Source of the DNA: Diatrype stigma
Lineage: Eukaryota; Ascomycota; Sordariomycetes; Xylariales; Diatrypaceae
Direction: 5' to 3'
NCBI GenBank assembly: GCA_022225965.2
Contig: JAKJXP020000020.1
Location: 434,001 to 498,000, forward strand
Length of the DNA stretch: 64,000 nt
The translations under genes and the position numbers were made by a program. The number at the start of each line of letters is the position of its first letter. Position 1 is the first letter of the stretch. Positions 47,506 to 57,436 of the stretch are shown here, one piece after another. The notes under the pieces are model-generated. The model searched no databases and was not told the DNA's origin. It saw nothing but the letters and a program-made list of their open reading frames with translations.

Positions 47506-48180
47506 ATGTCAGATGCAGCAGCGCCAGTACCAGAAGCTGTACCAACAGCAGAGGCAGTTGAAGCAGCAGTAGCGTTGGCACCGGCAGCGGGGCCGGCACC
47601 CAGCAGCGGCAGCAACAACGGCAACAAGAATAATGACAACGATAATGAAAACGACGAGACCATCCGGCAGCACATCGAGCAGGTCGTAGCCGCGCACCTG
47701 CCCCACTCGGCCATCTACCACTTCCTGCTCTCGGCCGTGCGGATCCGGTCGGCGATCCGGGGAAGGGTGCGGGCGCGCCTCACCCTGACGAGCCACCACG
47801 TGAACTCGCGGGGCGGCATCCACGGCGCCGTGTCGGCCGCCATCGTGGACTGGGCCGGGGGGCTGGCCATCGCGTCCTGGGACCTGCGCGAGAAGACCGG
47901 CGTGTCGGTCGACATCCACGTCCGCTACCTGTCGTCGGCGCGCGTCGGCGACGAGGTCGAGATCGAGGGGCGGGCCGATAAGGTCGGGGGGTCGGTGGCG
48001 TTCACCACGGTCGTCATCTCGAAGGTGGTGAGTAGTAGGCGCGGGCTTAGCGGCAATGCTCGGGGTGAGGGTGAGGGTGGTGATGGGGAGGGGGAGGGGG
48101 AGGGGGGAGAGGAGGAGGTGGTGGGGCCTGTCATCGCGACTGGGACGCATACGAAGTATGTGAGGCAGCAGGGGCGGTGA
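47506..48180 (+). CDS. Hotdog-fold acyl-CoA thioesterase (4HBT/PaaI type, ACOT13-like)
   Basis: A single exon encodes 224 aa from ATG 47506. After an Ala/Pro-rich and Asn/Asp-rich low-complexity N-terminus (about residues 1-50), the hotdog domain runs from about 55 to 175. It contains RARLTLTSHHVNSRGGIHGA, the PaaI-type active-site region, with helix AVSAAIVDWAGGLAIAS, and then SVDIHVRYLSSARVGDEVEI. Related enzymes hydrolyse acyl-CoA in mitochondria or cytosol. A Gly/Glu insert (GEGEGGDGEGEGEGGEEE) lies before the last strand, coded by a GGTGAG/GGGGAG microsatellite. Domain assignment is firm; substrate is not known. Confidence 0.85.
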   Translation: MSDAAAPVPEAVPTAEAVEAAVALAPAAGPAPSSGSNNGNKNNDNDNENDETIRQHIEQVVAAHLPHSAIYHFLLSAVRIRSAIRGRVRARLTLTSHHVNSRGGIHGAVSAAIVDWAGGLAIASWDLREKTGVSVDIHVRYLSSARVGDEVEIEGRADKVGGSVAFTTVVISKVVSSRRGLSGNARGEGEGGDGEGEGEGGEEEVVGPVIATGTHTKYVRQQGR

Positions 48181-48674
48181 TAAGATGTCGGATGTGTATC
48201 GCATTCTTGTTCGGGTGGATGCGGCGCTTATAGCGCCAAGTCGTGTCATCAGGAACTCTCAGAGGAAAGAAGAAAGAATGGGATAGATGAAATTTACATG
48301 ATAGATCGTCAGATCAGTTACATTTCGATGTCATAGATACAGAGCAGATTCTTATCCAGACTTACACTACGATTAAACTCGATGTAACCAATCCTGCAGT
48401 GATTCAGGGGTCATAGAGCAAGGGAGGGGGGGCACTGATGATGATGATGATGAGGTTGAGGTTTATCTTTCCTTCACTCGGGGGTAATTTTCTGTTAGTT
48501 TGTACGTAAACCGTCATGACCTTCAATTGATATACACGATCCTCGGAATCCATCTGAATGGATCGATCATTCAGTGCTCTCACTTGTCTAACGGATTGCT
48601 GTAAATCTGCACCTCAACCCTTGATCCGTTCCCGAGAGTTAGAGGGGCGCACTCCTTTGGAATTGCATCCCGTG
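48181..48674. other. Convergent 3' spacer
   Basis: No gene seen. A short GATGAT repeat lies near 48436-48455. Confidence 0.45.
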
Positions 48675-49874
48675 TCAATCATATCTGTTGCGGCCGCTAC
48701 CCCTCCCGAAGAGACACCAATTCCCCCCAAAGACGTTCCCGGGCCGAGACTTTCGACGGCGGTCACCGCCGTCGTCATCGTAGTAGTAGGCATTACGCCG
48801 CCGATCGCCAGCTCTTTCCTCGTTCTCGTGAGCGTACCTAGCCTGCTGCTGCTGTCTGTGGCGATGCCTACGCGAATCGTCATCGCGTTCGCTTTCGGTT
48901 CTTCTTCTTTGAAAATGACGGTGCTCGCGCTTGTCTTCTTGACGGTGGCGACGGTGGCTATTGTCTTCGTAGATGTGGCCGTGGTTGTCATCATCGCCGC
49001 CATCCCCGTCGACCTCCCACTCAGGGGTGATGAACACGCGATACGCCGGCTTCCGTGGCAGGGCGTAGACACCTGAGCCTCGACTCGAACCTGCGCCTGG
49101 ACCTGAACCTGAGCTCTTGCGACTCCGCCGGCTGCTAGGAGAGCGACTTGGCACGGGATCTTGAGATGCATGCGAATGTGATACGCGAGATCCTTTGCTG
49201 TTAGAGTCGGGTGTAGCGTCTCGACGATGGTGATGCCGCGCTTCGGTCTGGGCACCCCTGTCTGTGTAATCTACGTAGCCGGGACTGGGACAACGTGGGC
49301 GCTCGGGGACGTACGGGGGAGTTCTGGTGCCGAACCTTGGCTGCAAAATATTCGGGTAGATACCCGGCCCTAGGCTAGGAGGTCTGCGAGTGGGAGCGCT
49401 GTGACCCCTTTCTTGTGGGTGTTGGGCTTGATTTTCAGAAGCGTCGTGGTTGGGACTGGTTTGCCTAGCTTCCTTGCGCTCACAATGGATTGGCTTATTG
49501 TTATAATCATGATATTCCGCAACATCGTCATCGCTGTAAGCGCCTCCTCGGGCGCTAGCAGAAGGCCATGATGGCTCAATATCGATGTTCGGAAACGGAT
49601 GTCGGAACAGATTTTGGGCACCTTCGATATCGCGCATAGATAAGTGGGATAAAAGGCGCTCCTGTCGCCCCAGATATTCCTGGTGCCAACCATATACATC
49701 GTTGTCGTCGCCTCGTGTCGGGCTGATGTTAAGACTATGGACCTGTCTCCGACGGTCTCGATAGTCGCGGTTATCTCCTACCACAGCGGTCGTGCTCAGA
49801 GATCGAAGCCTTGAAGGTGATTGGGGTCTGTTATCGGCCTCTCTCAAGGTTCGCCCACCAAAGGACGTCATCAT
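48675..49874 (-). CDS. Hypothetical disordered Arg/His/Asp-rich protein
   Basis: A single exon encodes 399 aa from MMTSFGGRTLREADN. I do not recognise the family. The protein is strongly polar and low in hydrophobic residues, with Ser/Arg blocks (SPSSRRSRKSSGSG), a VYALPRKPAYRVFITPEWEV segment that is the most ordered-looking part (about residues 270-290), and a C-terminal Arg/His/Asp/Glu-rich region (RHRQEDKREHRHF, RRRTESERDDD). The N-terminal 100 residues contain a possible helix around HLSMRDIEGAQNLFRHPF. No signal peptide or membrane segment is visible. A nuclear or RNA-associated role would fit the charge pattern but is only a guess. Confidence 0.7.
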   Translation of the reverse strand: MMTSFGGRTLREADNRPQSPSRLRSLSTTAVVGDNRDYRDRRRQVHSLNISPTRGDDNDVYGWHQEYLGRQERLLSHLSMRDIEGAQNLFRHPFPNIDIEPSWPSASARGGAYSDDDVAEYHDYNNKPIHCERKEARQTSPNHDASENQAQHPQERGHSAPTRRPPSLGPGIYPNILQPRFGTRTPPYVPERPRCPSPGYVDYTDRGAQTEARHHHRRDATPDSNSKGSRVSHSHASQDPVPSRSPSSRRSRKSSGSGPGAGSSRGSGVYALPRKPAYRVFITPEWEVDGDGGDDDNHGHIYEDNSHRRHRQEDKREHRHFQRRRTESERDDDSRRHRHRQQQQARYAHENEERAGDRRRNAYYYDDDGGDRRRKSRPGNVFGGNWCLFGRGSGRNRYD

Positions 49875-50516
49875 GAAAGATATGCCAAGTCCCAGGGTTG
49901 TAGGGGGTCAGTTTTGGACTGTGCAATATAGAGAGATGGTATATCGTTTGTGATATGTCGTAAACCGGCCCTTGGTGTCATCAGGAGACAACTCTTATAG
50001 TATTGTATACATGGCGTTACTACATTGTGTCAAGCAATTATTACATTTGCTAGTTAACCACTGGAAAGGGGGACAAAGGGGCAAGACTGACACTATAAAA
50101 ATTAATGGAATATGAAGCGCCTACGAACGCTTAAGAACAGTACACTGTCAGAGTCTCTCTTTTCCCTTAATAAACGCACAAGATGTTTCAAACTTTCTGA
50201 CACATCCACCAAGTCTCGGTGTAACCTCCTGAGTGTCACATCACAAAAACTGAGCCGTTATTGCTCTAATGGCAATAAAGCTATACCTATATATTCTCAC
50301 TGCGGCACTGAGACTATCTACACTGAAATAGTGGACACAGAGAAGGCGGTGAATCTCGAACAGACATCATATAAAAGTTTCTAGCAGTTCTGAACTGCAA
50401 GTTTCAATTGATCTATAGGTTTCCAAGCTGACTTGTTTCAGGTGGACATTAGAACAAAGGAGATGCTGTAAGTAGGAAGATATTCCAAAGACATTGAGCA
50501 CATTCTTCACGTCAGA
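49875..50516. other. Spacer between two minus-strand genes
   Basis: An AT-rich interval of 640 bases. The plus-strand ORF at 50112-50384 lacks any recognised motif and is probably chance. Confidence 0.45.
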
Positions 50517-51905
50517 TTAGTCCCACAGGGCCTGGCTGTTACACCTCTGTTCTGCGATGGCAGATTCGACAGAGAGCCCGAGCTGGTCAAGGAAGTCCAC
50601 AACATCATACTCACCGCCCTTGGCTGCTCGGTCACAATTGTTTAAGACCGCGAGGTATTGGTCTACAGGCGCATGGACAGCCCAATCATAAATGCCCACG
50701 CAGATCCGAGCCCACGTCGCTGCCCACTTACCTGACATCGTCCCAGCAGCTTCGCGGAATTCCACGGTCCGGACCCGGCTGTATTCGTTCTGGAGCCTGT
50801 TCTGCGTGTATGCCGTAAAGCTATAGTTTGGTCTGCGAGTGGCTTCTAGCAGAAAAGGAATGACGGGCCAGCCCTGGCAGGAGAGTAGTTCCTTGACTCC
50901 ATAGAAGACGCCGGGGTCGCTGCGTACTTTGGGCTCTAGCACGGCACAGTCGCCGCCGTACTCCGCAACCCTCTTAAGCCGAGATTCATCCTCCATTGTA
51001 TACTTCGGCAAGAAAATTCTGCGCCCATTGCGCTTTCTAGAGCATACGTACGATGTATCCGACGAGCCTTTCAGAACGTCACCTAGCGAGAGGTTGCTGA
51101 ATGTTCTAGCGATTTCCTCGCCAGCTTTAGCTGTGACGGCCTGAAACAAATCCTTTTCTACATTTGCCAAACCGTGATAGGTCCTATCTCCTTCGTCAGT
51201 CGTATAGGAATCGGCTTTGGCGCCATGAGCTAATATGCTACGCTCACGAATACTCTGTGCCCAGTAGTTGAATCGTCTTTCGGGTGGGTGCAAACAAGCT
51301 AGAAGCGGATCAGCTGCCCATAAGATACCCGCCACTCGGCGCAACTCACGCAACTCGAGAAGGTGACCACCCTGTCCGACATGGACATGAAAACCACATG
51401 AAGGGTTGACCCGCATCCAATACTTGGAGGTCAGCAGGTCGATGGCTTTACTAACAGCACCAAATGCTTCATCACTGGCAAGCTCGGCTGGTGACGTCAC
51501 CTCAACGGGACACCAGTAAAACTCCGGATACTCTTCTGGCGCCTGGACAGTTCTGTCTGTCTTCACTTTCCAACCTCGAAAGGGCGCGAGCTGATATTGT
51601 GGGAGGTCCTTGATGCTCACCGGGCCTCCAATTGTTTGAACCGACAGGCCATTCTGGTCTAGAGTGCGGGCGATTTCCAGAAGAATGTAGTCGAATGCAT
51701 ATACGTGCCTTTTGAACTTAGGAGCATGGGACGGAATCTCGTCTCGAATGCGTTTCGGTACTCTAATGACAGGAGGCAGCTTTGCAGTGCCACCACTGCG
51801 GGGCGTTACCTCGTCTTCCCACAGGAAGGCAACACACCACTCGAACTCACAGCCGAATGTGCGCTGGCTCTGACCAGAACGAGAAAGACGCTTCTGTGCC
51901 TCCAT
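50517..51905 (-). CDS. Putative amidoligase (Amidoligase_2 family)
   Basis: A single exon encodes 462 aa from ATG 51905. It matches the Amidoligase_2 family (PF12224), which has the fold of glutamate-cysteine ligase and glutamine synthetase. Visible family motifs are TFGCEFEWCVAF (Glu20, Glu22), GWKVKTDRTVQ (111-121), PVEVTSP (133-139), RVNPSCGFHVHVG (165-177), LHPPERR (205-211) and a late TVEFREAAGTMS. The acidic and histidine residues fit metal/ATP binding and amide-bond formation between a carboxylate and an amine. In bacteria such enzymes lie beside peptide-modifying partners; in fungi they occur as uncharacterised accessory genes. The neighbour is a divergent Bcs1-like ATPase gene. No signal peptide, so probably cytosolic. 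The substrate is unknown. Confidence 0.85.
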   Translation of the reverse strand: MEAQKRLSRSGQSQRTFGCEFEWCVAFLWEDEVTPRSGGTAKLPPVIRVPKRIRDEIPSHAPKFKRHVYAFDYILLEIARTLDQNGLSVQTIGGPVSIKDLPQYQLAPFRGWKVKTDRTVQAPEEYPEFYWCPVEVTSPAELASDEAFGAVSKAIDLLTSKYWMRVNPSCGFHVHVGQGGHLLELRELRRVAGILWAADPLLACLHPPERRFNYWAQSIRERSILAHGAKADSYTTDEGDRTYHGLANVEKDLFQAVTAKAGEEIARTFSNLSLGDVLKGSSDTSYVCSRKRNGRRIFLPKYTMEDESRLKRVAEYGGDCAVLEPKVRSDPGVFYGVKELLSCQGWPVIPFLLEATRRPNYSFTAYTQNRLQNEYSRVRTVEFREAAGTMSGKWAATWARICVGIYDWAVHAPVDQYLAVLNNCDRAAKGGEYDVVDFLDQLGLSVESAIAEQRCNSQALWD

Positions 51906-53004
51906 GTCGAAGTTGTTTGGGCTCCTTGAGATACGGTTAGAATGTTCGAGATATTCAAGTATTCAAGCTAAGCATATCAGAGTGATTGCTATGAAATTTC
52001 AACCAGGGCACAAAGCTAATCCTTTATACCACTGAGGTATGCCATTTTCCATTGTTTAGAACAACTGGATGAGAATAAGTACTTTGTATTACTAACCCTT
52101 GGTGAGCTAATAACAAAGGTTCTTTGAGCCTTAATAACAACTACATTGTTTCGAGTCTTGGATTAAGTGGTGACACAAAAGTGTTCTGACAATCTGGTAG
52201 TATCATGACCTCAAAAAGTCTTGTTGAGACCTCAGCAAGCAAGCGCCAAGTAGTACGCTGTGTCCGAAGACATTAGACGAAACCCTCCTTACCTTGTAGA
52301 ACCACTGCGACAAATATGAACTACAAAACGCAGAGTGCGATATCATAGATGATTAACTGTTAGGTGAATAACAAGCCAAAAGCAAGAACAACAAGAAGAA
52401 GCCAGCAGTGACACCTCTAGCAGCAACATCTCCATCAATTTCCATTTACTATGCTGTCACCCCTTATCGTTGAACCCCTGCTTTTGAACCCCTATCTTTG
52501 GGCCCCTATCTCTGGGCCCCTATCTCTGGATCCCTGTTGGGACAACGTTATTAGTCATGTGGCTGTGCGTCAGTGCATGTGGCGTAGTCAGACACGGGCA
52601 CGACGGGGCTGAAAAGTTTTCTAACGATCAATTTTCAATCATTAATAATTCGGCGGCGCCGGTCAGAAAGTAATCAAGACACTGTCTGGGGATAATAAAC
52701 TTCCAATGGCATTAATCAATTGATCAATTTATAGTCACGGATCCATTCATTACCTGGGCAATTCCATTCCAGCGCAATATGCTCGATCTTGTCCTGTACA
52801 GCCACTCACAGCGTTGCCCAGAGATCCAGTTCGGGTTCCAGCAGTTCGAATGCTGGCTATTGGTTCCCAGCCATTGAACTCTGGCGTTGTTGTGGATCTC
52901 GCTGTCGCTGCATTTACGTACTTACATTGAAGCTTCCTGATTGGTTCCTATTTCAGCGACTAGGAAGTTCCACGGCGGCACCTGGGCAGGTTAAGCCTCG
53001 GAAC
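51906..53004. promoter_or_regulatory. Divergent spacer of the amidoligase and Bcs1-like genes
   Basis: 1.1 kb, AT-rich in the left two thirds, with a short tandem repeat near 52475-52535. An open frame without ATG precedes the Bcs1-like start at 53005 in the same phase (from about 52789), so translation from a non-ATG codon cannot be ruled out, but nothing supports it. Confidence 0.5.
52475..52535. repeat. 15-base tandem repeat GGCCCCTATCTCTGG
   Basis: Two exact and two diverged copies (GAACCCCTATCTTTG and GATCCCTG forms) lie head to tail. Confidence 0.8.
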
Positions 53005-54516
53005 ATGGCCTACCCTCAGCATGCAGCCGGCCATATAGCGGGCCACCACCCCTTTTCAATAGATCCGTGGTCGCATGGCATCAACATCATGAGGGCCGTT
53101 CTTATGCGATGGTCGGAGCTCGACATCACGCACGCGGGCTCCATCATCGCTATCGCGGGCATTGCCCCGTCAGCGTGGCAGTTCGTCCGCGGCACCTGGC
53201 ACGAGGCCTACCGCTGGATCCGCCAGTTCTTTCTCGCCTCGGTCACCATCCCCGGCGGCGACCCTCTCAACCGGCAGGTTGTGCAGTGGATCCTCGCCCA
53301 CCGCCCGCGTCACCACCGCACCTTCACGGGGCGGAGCGAGGTTTCGGCCCGCGACACCGCCGACCGCGCCGCGGCGCTCAAGAAGACGGCGACGCGGCGT
53401 CCCGTGCAGTACAGCCCGCATTGGGGGTCGCGGTGGTTCTGGCACTGCGGCAGCTTCATCATGGCGTCGCGGGCCGTCGACGGCTTCGCGGCCTCCCTGT
53501 CGCACAATCCCGCCTACGACGGCGTCGGCGGCGAGGATCTAACACTCAGCTGCTTCGGGCGGTCGGCCGAGCCCCTCATGGCGCTCATCGACACCTGTCG
53601 CGAGTTCGCCGACCGGCAGACCCAGTTCTTCGTCATCATCTACTCGCGCGACCGCTACGGTCTGTCCTGGCAGCCGAAGTACCGCAAGCCGATCCGGCGA
53701 TTGGAGACGGTGCATTTCGACGACGAGACGAAGCGCGAGCTCGTCGCCGACATCAAGCAGTACCTCGACCCAAGGACCCAGCGGCTATACCAGAGCCGCA
53801 GCATGCCGTACCGCAGGGGGTACTTGTTCTATGGGCCGCCCGGCACGGGGAAAACTTCGCTGTCGACCGCGCTGGCCGGCGAGTTTGGGCTCGACCTGTA
53901 CGAAATGAAGATCCCAAGCGTCGCGAGCGACGCGGATCTGGAGCAGATGTTCCAGGAGATCCCGCCGCAGTGCATTGTACTTCTGGAAGACATCGACGCT
54001 GTTTGGGTAGACCGCTCAGCGTCTAGTAGCACCCCAGGTGCCAATCACGGCGTGGCGAACGATAGGTCTGCTGCTGCTGCCTGTACTTTGTCCGGACTTC
54101 TCAACGTGCTAGATGGAGTTGGGTCCCAGGAGGGTCGCATCGTGATAATGACGACCAATAAGCCCGAGCTTCTGGACGCCGCTCTCGTGCGCCCCGGCCG
54201 CGTGGACATGAATGTCTTTCTAGGTAATATCAGCCAGAGGTCCGCGGGTCAGATGTTCGTCCGCATGTTTGCCCCTGAGCTGAGCGTTGTCTCGCCGCTG
54301 GACATCGAGCAGATACAAGACCTGGCGCTCCAATTTGCCAAGGAGATACCCGAAGACACGTTCACTCCGTCCCAACTGCAGGGGTTCTTCCAGCTTCATC
54401 TTAACAGCGCTGCTGACGCGGCGTCTAGTATTTGCTCTTGGGTGGAGAAGGAGCTGTCGAAGAATTCGGACCGAGATTTCGAGGTCGTTCCGAGTGAGAG
54501 GAAGGCTGTACAATAG
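53005..54516 (+). CDS. Bcs1-like AAA ATPase
   Basis: A single exon encodes 503 aa from ATG 53005. An N-terminal hydrophobic stretch (SIIAIAGIAPSAWQFV) precedes a BCS1_N-type domain with WFWHCGSFIMASRA and ELTLSCFGR-like DLTLSCFGRSAEPL. The AAA module has Walker A GPPGTGKT (277-284), Walker B IVLLEDIDAV (324-333), a sensor MTTNKPELLDAAL and the arginine region RPGRVDM. Bcs1 in yeast translocates the Rieske protein across the inner mitochondrial membrane. Ascomycetes carry many divergent Bcs1-like paralogues of unknown role, and this intronless, accessory copy with an insertion after Walker B (SASSSTPGANHGVANDR) is more likely one of those than the true Bcs1. Confidence 0.88.
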   Translation: MAYPQHAAGHIAGHHPFSIDPWSHGINIMRAVLMRWSELDITHAGSIIAIAGIAPSAWQFVRGTWHEAYRWIRQFFLASVTIPGGDPLNRQVVQWILAHRPRHHRTFTGRSEVSARDTADRAAALKKTATRRPVQYSPHWGSRWFWHCGSFIMASRAVDGFAASLSHNPAYDGVGGEDLTLSCFGRSAEPLMALIDTCREFADRQTQFFVIIYSRDRYGLSWQPKYRKPIRRLETVHFDDETKRELVADIKQYLDPRTQRLYQSRSMPYRRGYLFYGPPGTGKTSLSTALAGEFGLDLYEMKIPSVASDADLEQMFQEIPPQCIVLLEDIDAVWVDRSASSSTPGANHGVANDRSAAAACTLSGLLNVLDGVGSQEGRIVIMTTNKPELLDAALVRPGRVDMNVFLGNISQRSAGQMFVRMFAPELSVVSPLDIEQIQDLALQFAKEIPEDTFTPSQLQGFFQLHLNSAADAASSICSWVEKELSKNSDRDFEVVPSERKAVQ

Positions 54517-54928
54517 ATGGGGCGTCACTGTTATATACTGTTTGGGATTATTACTTAGAGGATTGCATTCTTGGTCGTTGTATTTATCCTTTCTGGTTTT
54601 TCCATTGTCACTTTCGATTTTATATCATATACGACGCTTTGCACTGTTGGGGTGGAATGATGTCTTAGGAAAGGGTGGATTTGCGTCGTATATACTTATG
54701 CATGATACATCGATGATAGACAGAGGGTGAACTCCAAGGGAAGTAATAATTGATGGTTGCATTAACCGGGGCAGCTGCGGTGTTCGTAATGAGTATGCCG
54801 ACTCCAGTGCTGACCTTGGTGGCGCGGTAACTGGATAGACTCCAAGGGGGGATGCGTTAGCCGGGGCAGTTGCTGTCTATCCGATTGCATGTTCCAAAGG
54901 CTAGTGTTTAAGTTCGCAGTCACTCAAT
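54517..54928. other. Convergent 3' spacer
   Basis: No gene seen in 412 bases. Two similar segments containing ACTCCAAGGG and CCGGGGCAG (54731-54775 and 54840-54865) hint at a small duplication. Confidence 0.4.
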
Positions 54929-56423
54929 CTAGGCCGTGTGTGCGGGGTCACCGTGACGGCGGCGAGATACTTCTTCAGTTTCCGAGCCACGCTCGAAGGC
55001 TGATGATCTCGCTGCTGTCCTGCGCCTCTCCCGACGGCCAGGGGGGGCACGAGGAGGAGGGGGCCGTGCTGCTCGCTGTTGTCGAGCCGCCGCGGGTGCT
55101 ACCAAGAAGTCTATTGCCATTGGCCTCAGCGCTGCTGGTCGATGTGGCGCTGATCCCTCGACAGTGACTCCGGTAAACCCAGATTCTGGGTCAACGAACA
55201 TGGTGCGATCTTTCCAGACCTCCTCACGGAACAGAAAATCGGTTACCGCTGGCCGGTTGTTGAAGTAGTTGGTAACCCGGGCCGGATGAATCCATGGGCA
55301 GAGCATCACAGGCCAAGTCTCGCCCAAGACTTGTCTGAGATTACCCTTAGGACCCAGATCCCAGGGGTTTTCTGTGTACTGCTTGCACCGCAGGATGGTT
55401 CTCTGGTGCTCCTCGACCTTGAACACCAGCGTGATGGGCTTCAGCCCCCTATCATAGTACTCGAGCGTAATCTCGTTGTCCCATGCCAAATGACACCACT
55501 GGTACCAGGTGTTTTCGACGACCATAAAAGCGATGAGAAGTGCTGATGTGATTAGGGGTGTAGAGAACATCACTACAGATCTCCCTGACGACTCGGTCAT
55601 CGCGAGGACAGAAACGATCACAGTGAAGATAATATCCAGAGGCAGGAACAAGAGCATGTATCTTGAGAAGTTTGATCAGCAACGTTTGGGGTGCGATGGA
55701 TGAAAGTCATCAAGGCTTACAGGTACAGCTTCATCGTCCTCAGGTAGACACTGACGAGGATGAAGTAGCAGAAGTGATCGAACAACGGACGACATCGCCC
55801 GACGGCAGAATCGTGGTATACTCGATCACCGGACTTCTTGTTACAATTGGGACAATGGCGTGGTCGACCGGAAGTACCTATGACGAGATTTCCAGAGGGG
55901 TCACGCGGTGAGGATGGCAATGTCCCATAGTAACGATCGGCTTGCATGATCAGTTTGGTTGTCGAGCCTGAAGTCCAGCCCCGGTCTTTGAACCAGGTGT
56001 AATAGAGGCACGGAAACCAGCACGAGATCCAGGCGACTGCCACATGACTAGATTAGCAAAGGGTAAATCCAAATAAGGGATAGTTATTCAAAACTCTGGA
56101 ATGGGGTATTCCAGTAAGGATGAGATAATAGGTTGCTCATCAGATCATGGACTTACGCTTGAGTAGGGCCGAAAAGACGATGATGCAGATGGCTAGGGGA
56201 GTTCTTCCTCCCTCCCAGAACACTGACATGTCGTTGGCAGCAGTAGGGCCAACTAAGCAATATGATTAGTATCTCTCCACGCGTTGCTGGCAATCCACCT
56301 ACTCAAATGCTGCCATGCGTATTCGTATGACAGCGTGTAAGTTGACAGGGCTGCGTGGAGGATCAGCCAGAGCCAGGAAAGGGCGAGAAACCCCCTCATC
56401 AAGACTTTCAGATAGTACATCAT
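54929..56423 (-). CDS. DHHC-family palmitoyltransferase with a DHFC core
   Basis: Four exons, 56423-56303, 56252-56157, 56036-55721 and 55661-54929, give 421 aa, all phases consistent. The zinc-finger/catalytic region reads RPRHCPNCNKKSGDRVYHDS (130-149) and GRCRPLFDHFCYF (152-164). This is the cysteine-rich domain of protein S-acyltransferases, with the DHHC tetrad replaced by Asp159-His160-Phe161-Cys162. The catalytic Cys is kept. Two membrane segments lie before it (WLWLILHAALSTY and TPLAICIIVFSALL) and two after it (MLLFLPLDIIFTVIVSVLAM and TPLITSALLIAFMVV). The C-terminus after about residue 350 is Pro/Arg-rich and polar. It probably palmitoylates proteins at an internal membrane; target unknown. 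Confidence 0.85.
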
Positions 56424-57436
56424 TTTGACGAAGACAGGGACGAGGGAATATTTAGATAGGGGGTGGGAGGGATGGGAGTAGGAAGAGAGAGGAAGAGGAA
56501 GAAGAGAGAAGAAGAGGAAGCGGAATTGGCAGAGAGTAAAACGTTTCTGAGATGCTGGGGAACCGCAACCCAAATCAATGAGCAACAACATACACGAGAG
56601 GACACAACCTGTCTACCAGGTAAGTAGTTTCTTGTTTATGGGTTTGGCTACCTACTACCATCCTACGTAGGTATGTATGTACTGTATCGAATGCATTTGT
56701 ACGTATGACTTGGTGACAGCCACTTGCGCTCAACTGAGCTCACTGCACTATGGAAATAGGGGCGACTGGGTGCATACCATATACCCACATATGTATGTAT
56801 CTACATAGGGAGGACCTCAGTACATATGCATCTACGTAAACTACACCTGTATACTTAGTACCTATTTAGTGTCTACCTAGGTAGGCTACCTAGCTTCTAA
56901 GAGGCAGGATAATACTACATCATCCTGCCCCTTATGTTGTTCCCACAGTTAATCAACGGCTTTGTTAGCCCCTTTTCCTCATGTCTGAATGAACGCCGTT
57001 GGGCCACGATAGAGTACAAATCTCCCTTAACAATGCTATAAATATTACATAACACACGTGATGTCTTCCACCTTCCAGACCTGAGACAAGGGCTTTCCCA
57101 TCCGCTAGAATCAACGACCCTGCAATGGGAATGGCGGCTTATAGCCATAAAATATACGGAGGGATTTCTGGTGTTTTGGATTAACTGGTTTGAGAATAAA
57201 TGCTCAATCTTCCATCTCTAGTACCTGCTTTCTGTATGGTCGAACATAATTTCTGCACAAGATGGCATGTTACTAAGATCTACGTTGGTGGAAATTTATA
57301 TTCTACTTCGAAATACTTGTGGGTGCGATGTGAAAGTGCACTTTCGACTATGCTATCATGGGCCAAGAGTACATGGTCAAGAGGATCAGCGGCGGCAGAA
57401 GGTACCATTCAGAATCTGCTTGAAATTCTACTCGCC
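56424..57436. other. Spacer with TACCTA/TAGGTA clusters
   Basis: One kb between two minus-strand genes. TAGGTATGTATGTA, TATGTATCTACATAG and TACCTAGGTAGG words are dense at 56640-56900. ORFs at 56915-57463 show no protein features. Confidence 0.5.

Noticed and set aside
50112..50384. 90-codon ORF between the disordered protein and amidoligase genes
   Set aside because: Ser/Thr/Lys-rich sequence typical of translated AT-rich DNA, no signal peptide or domain.
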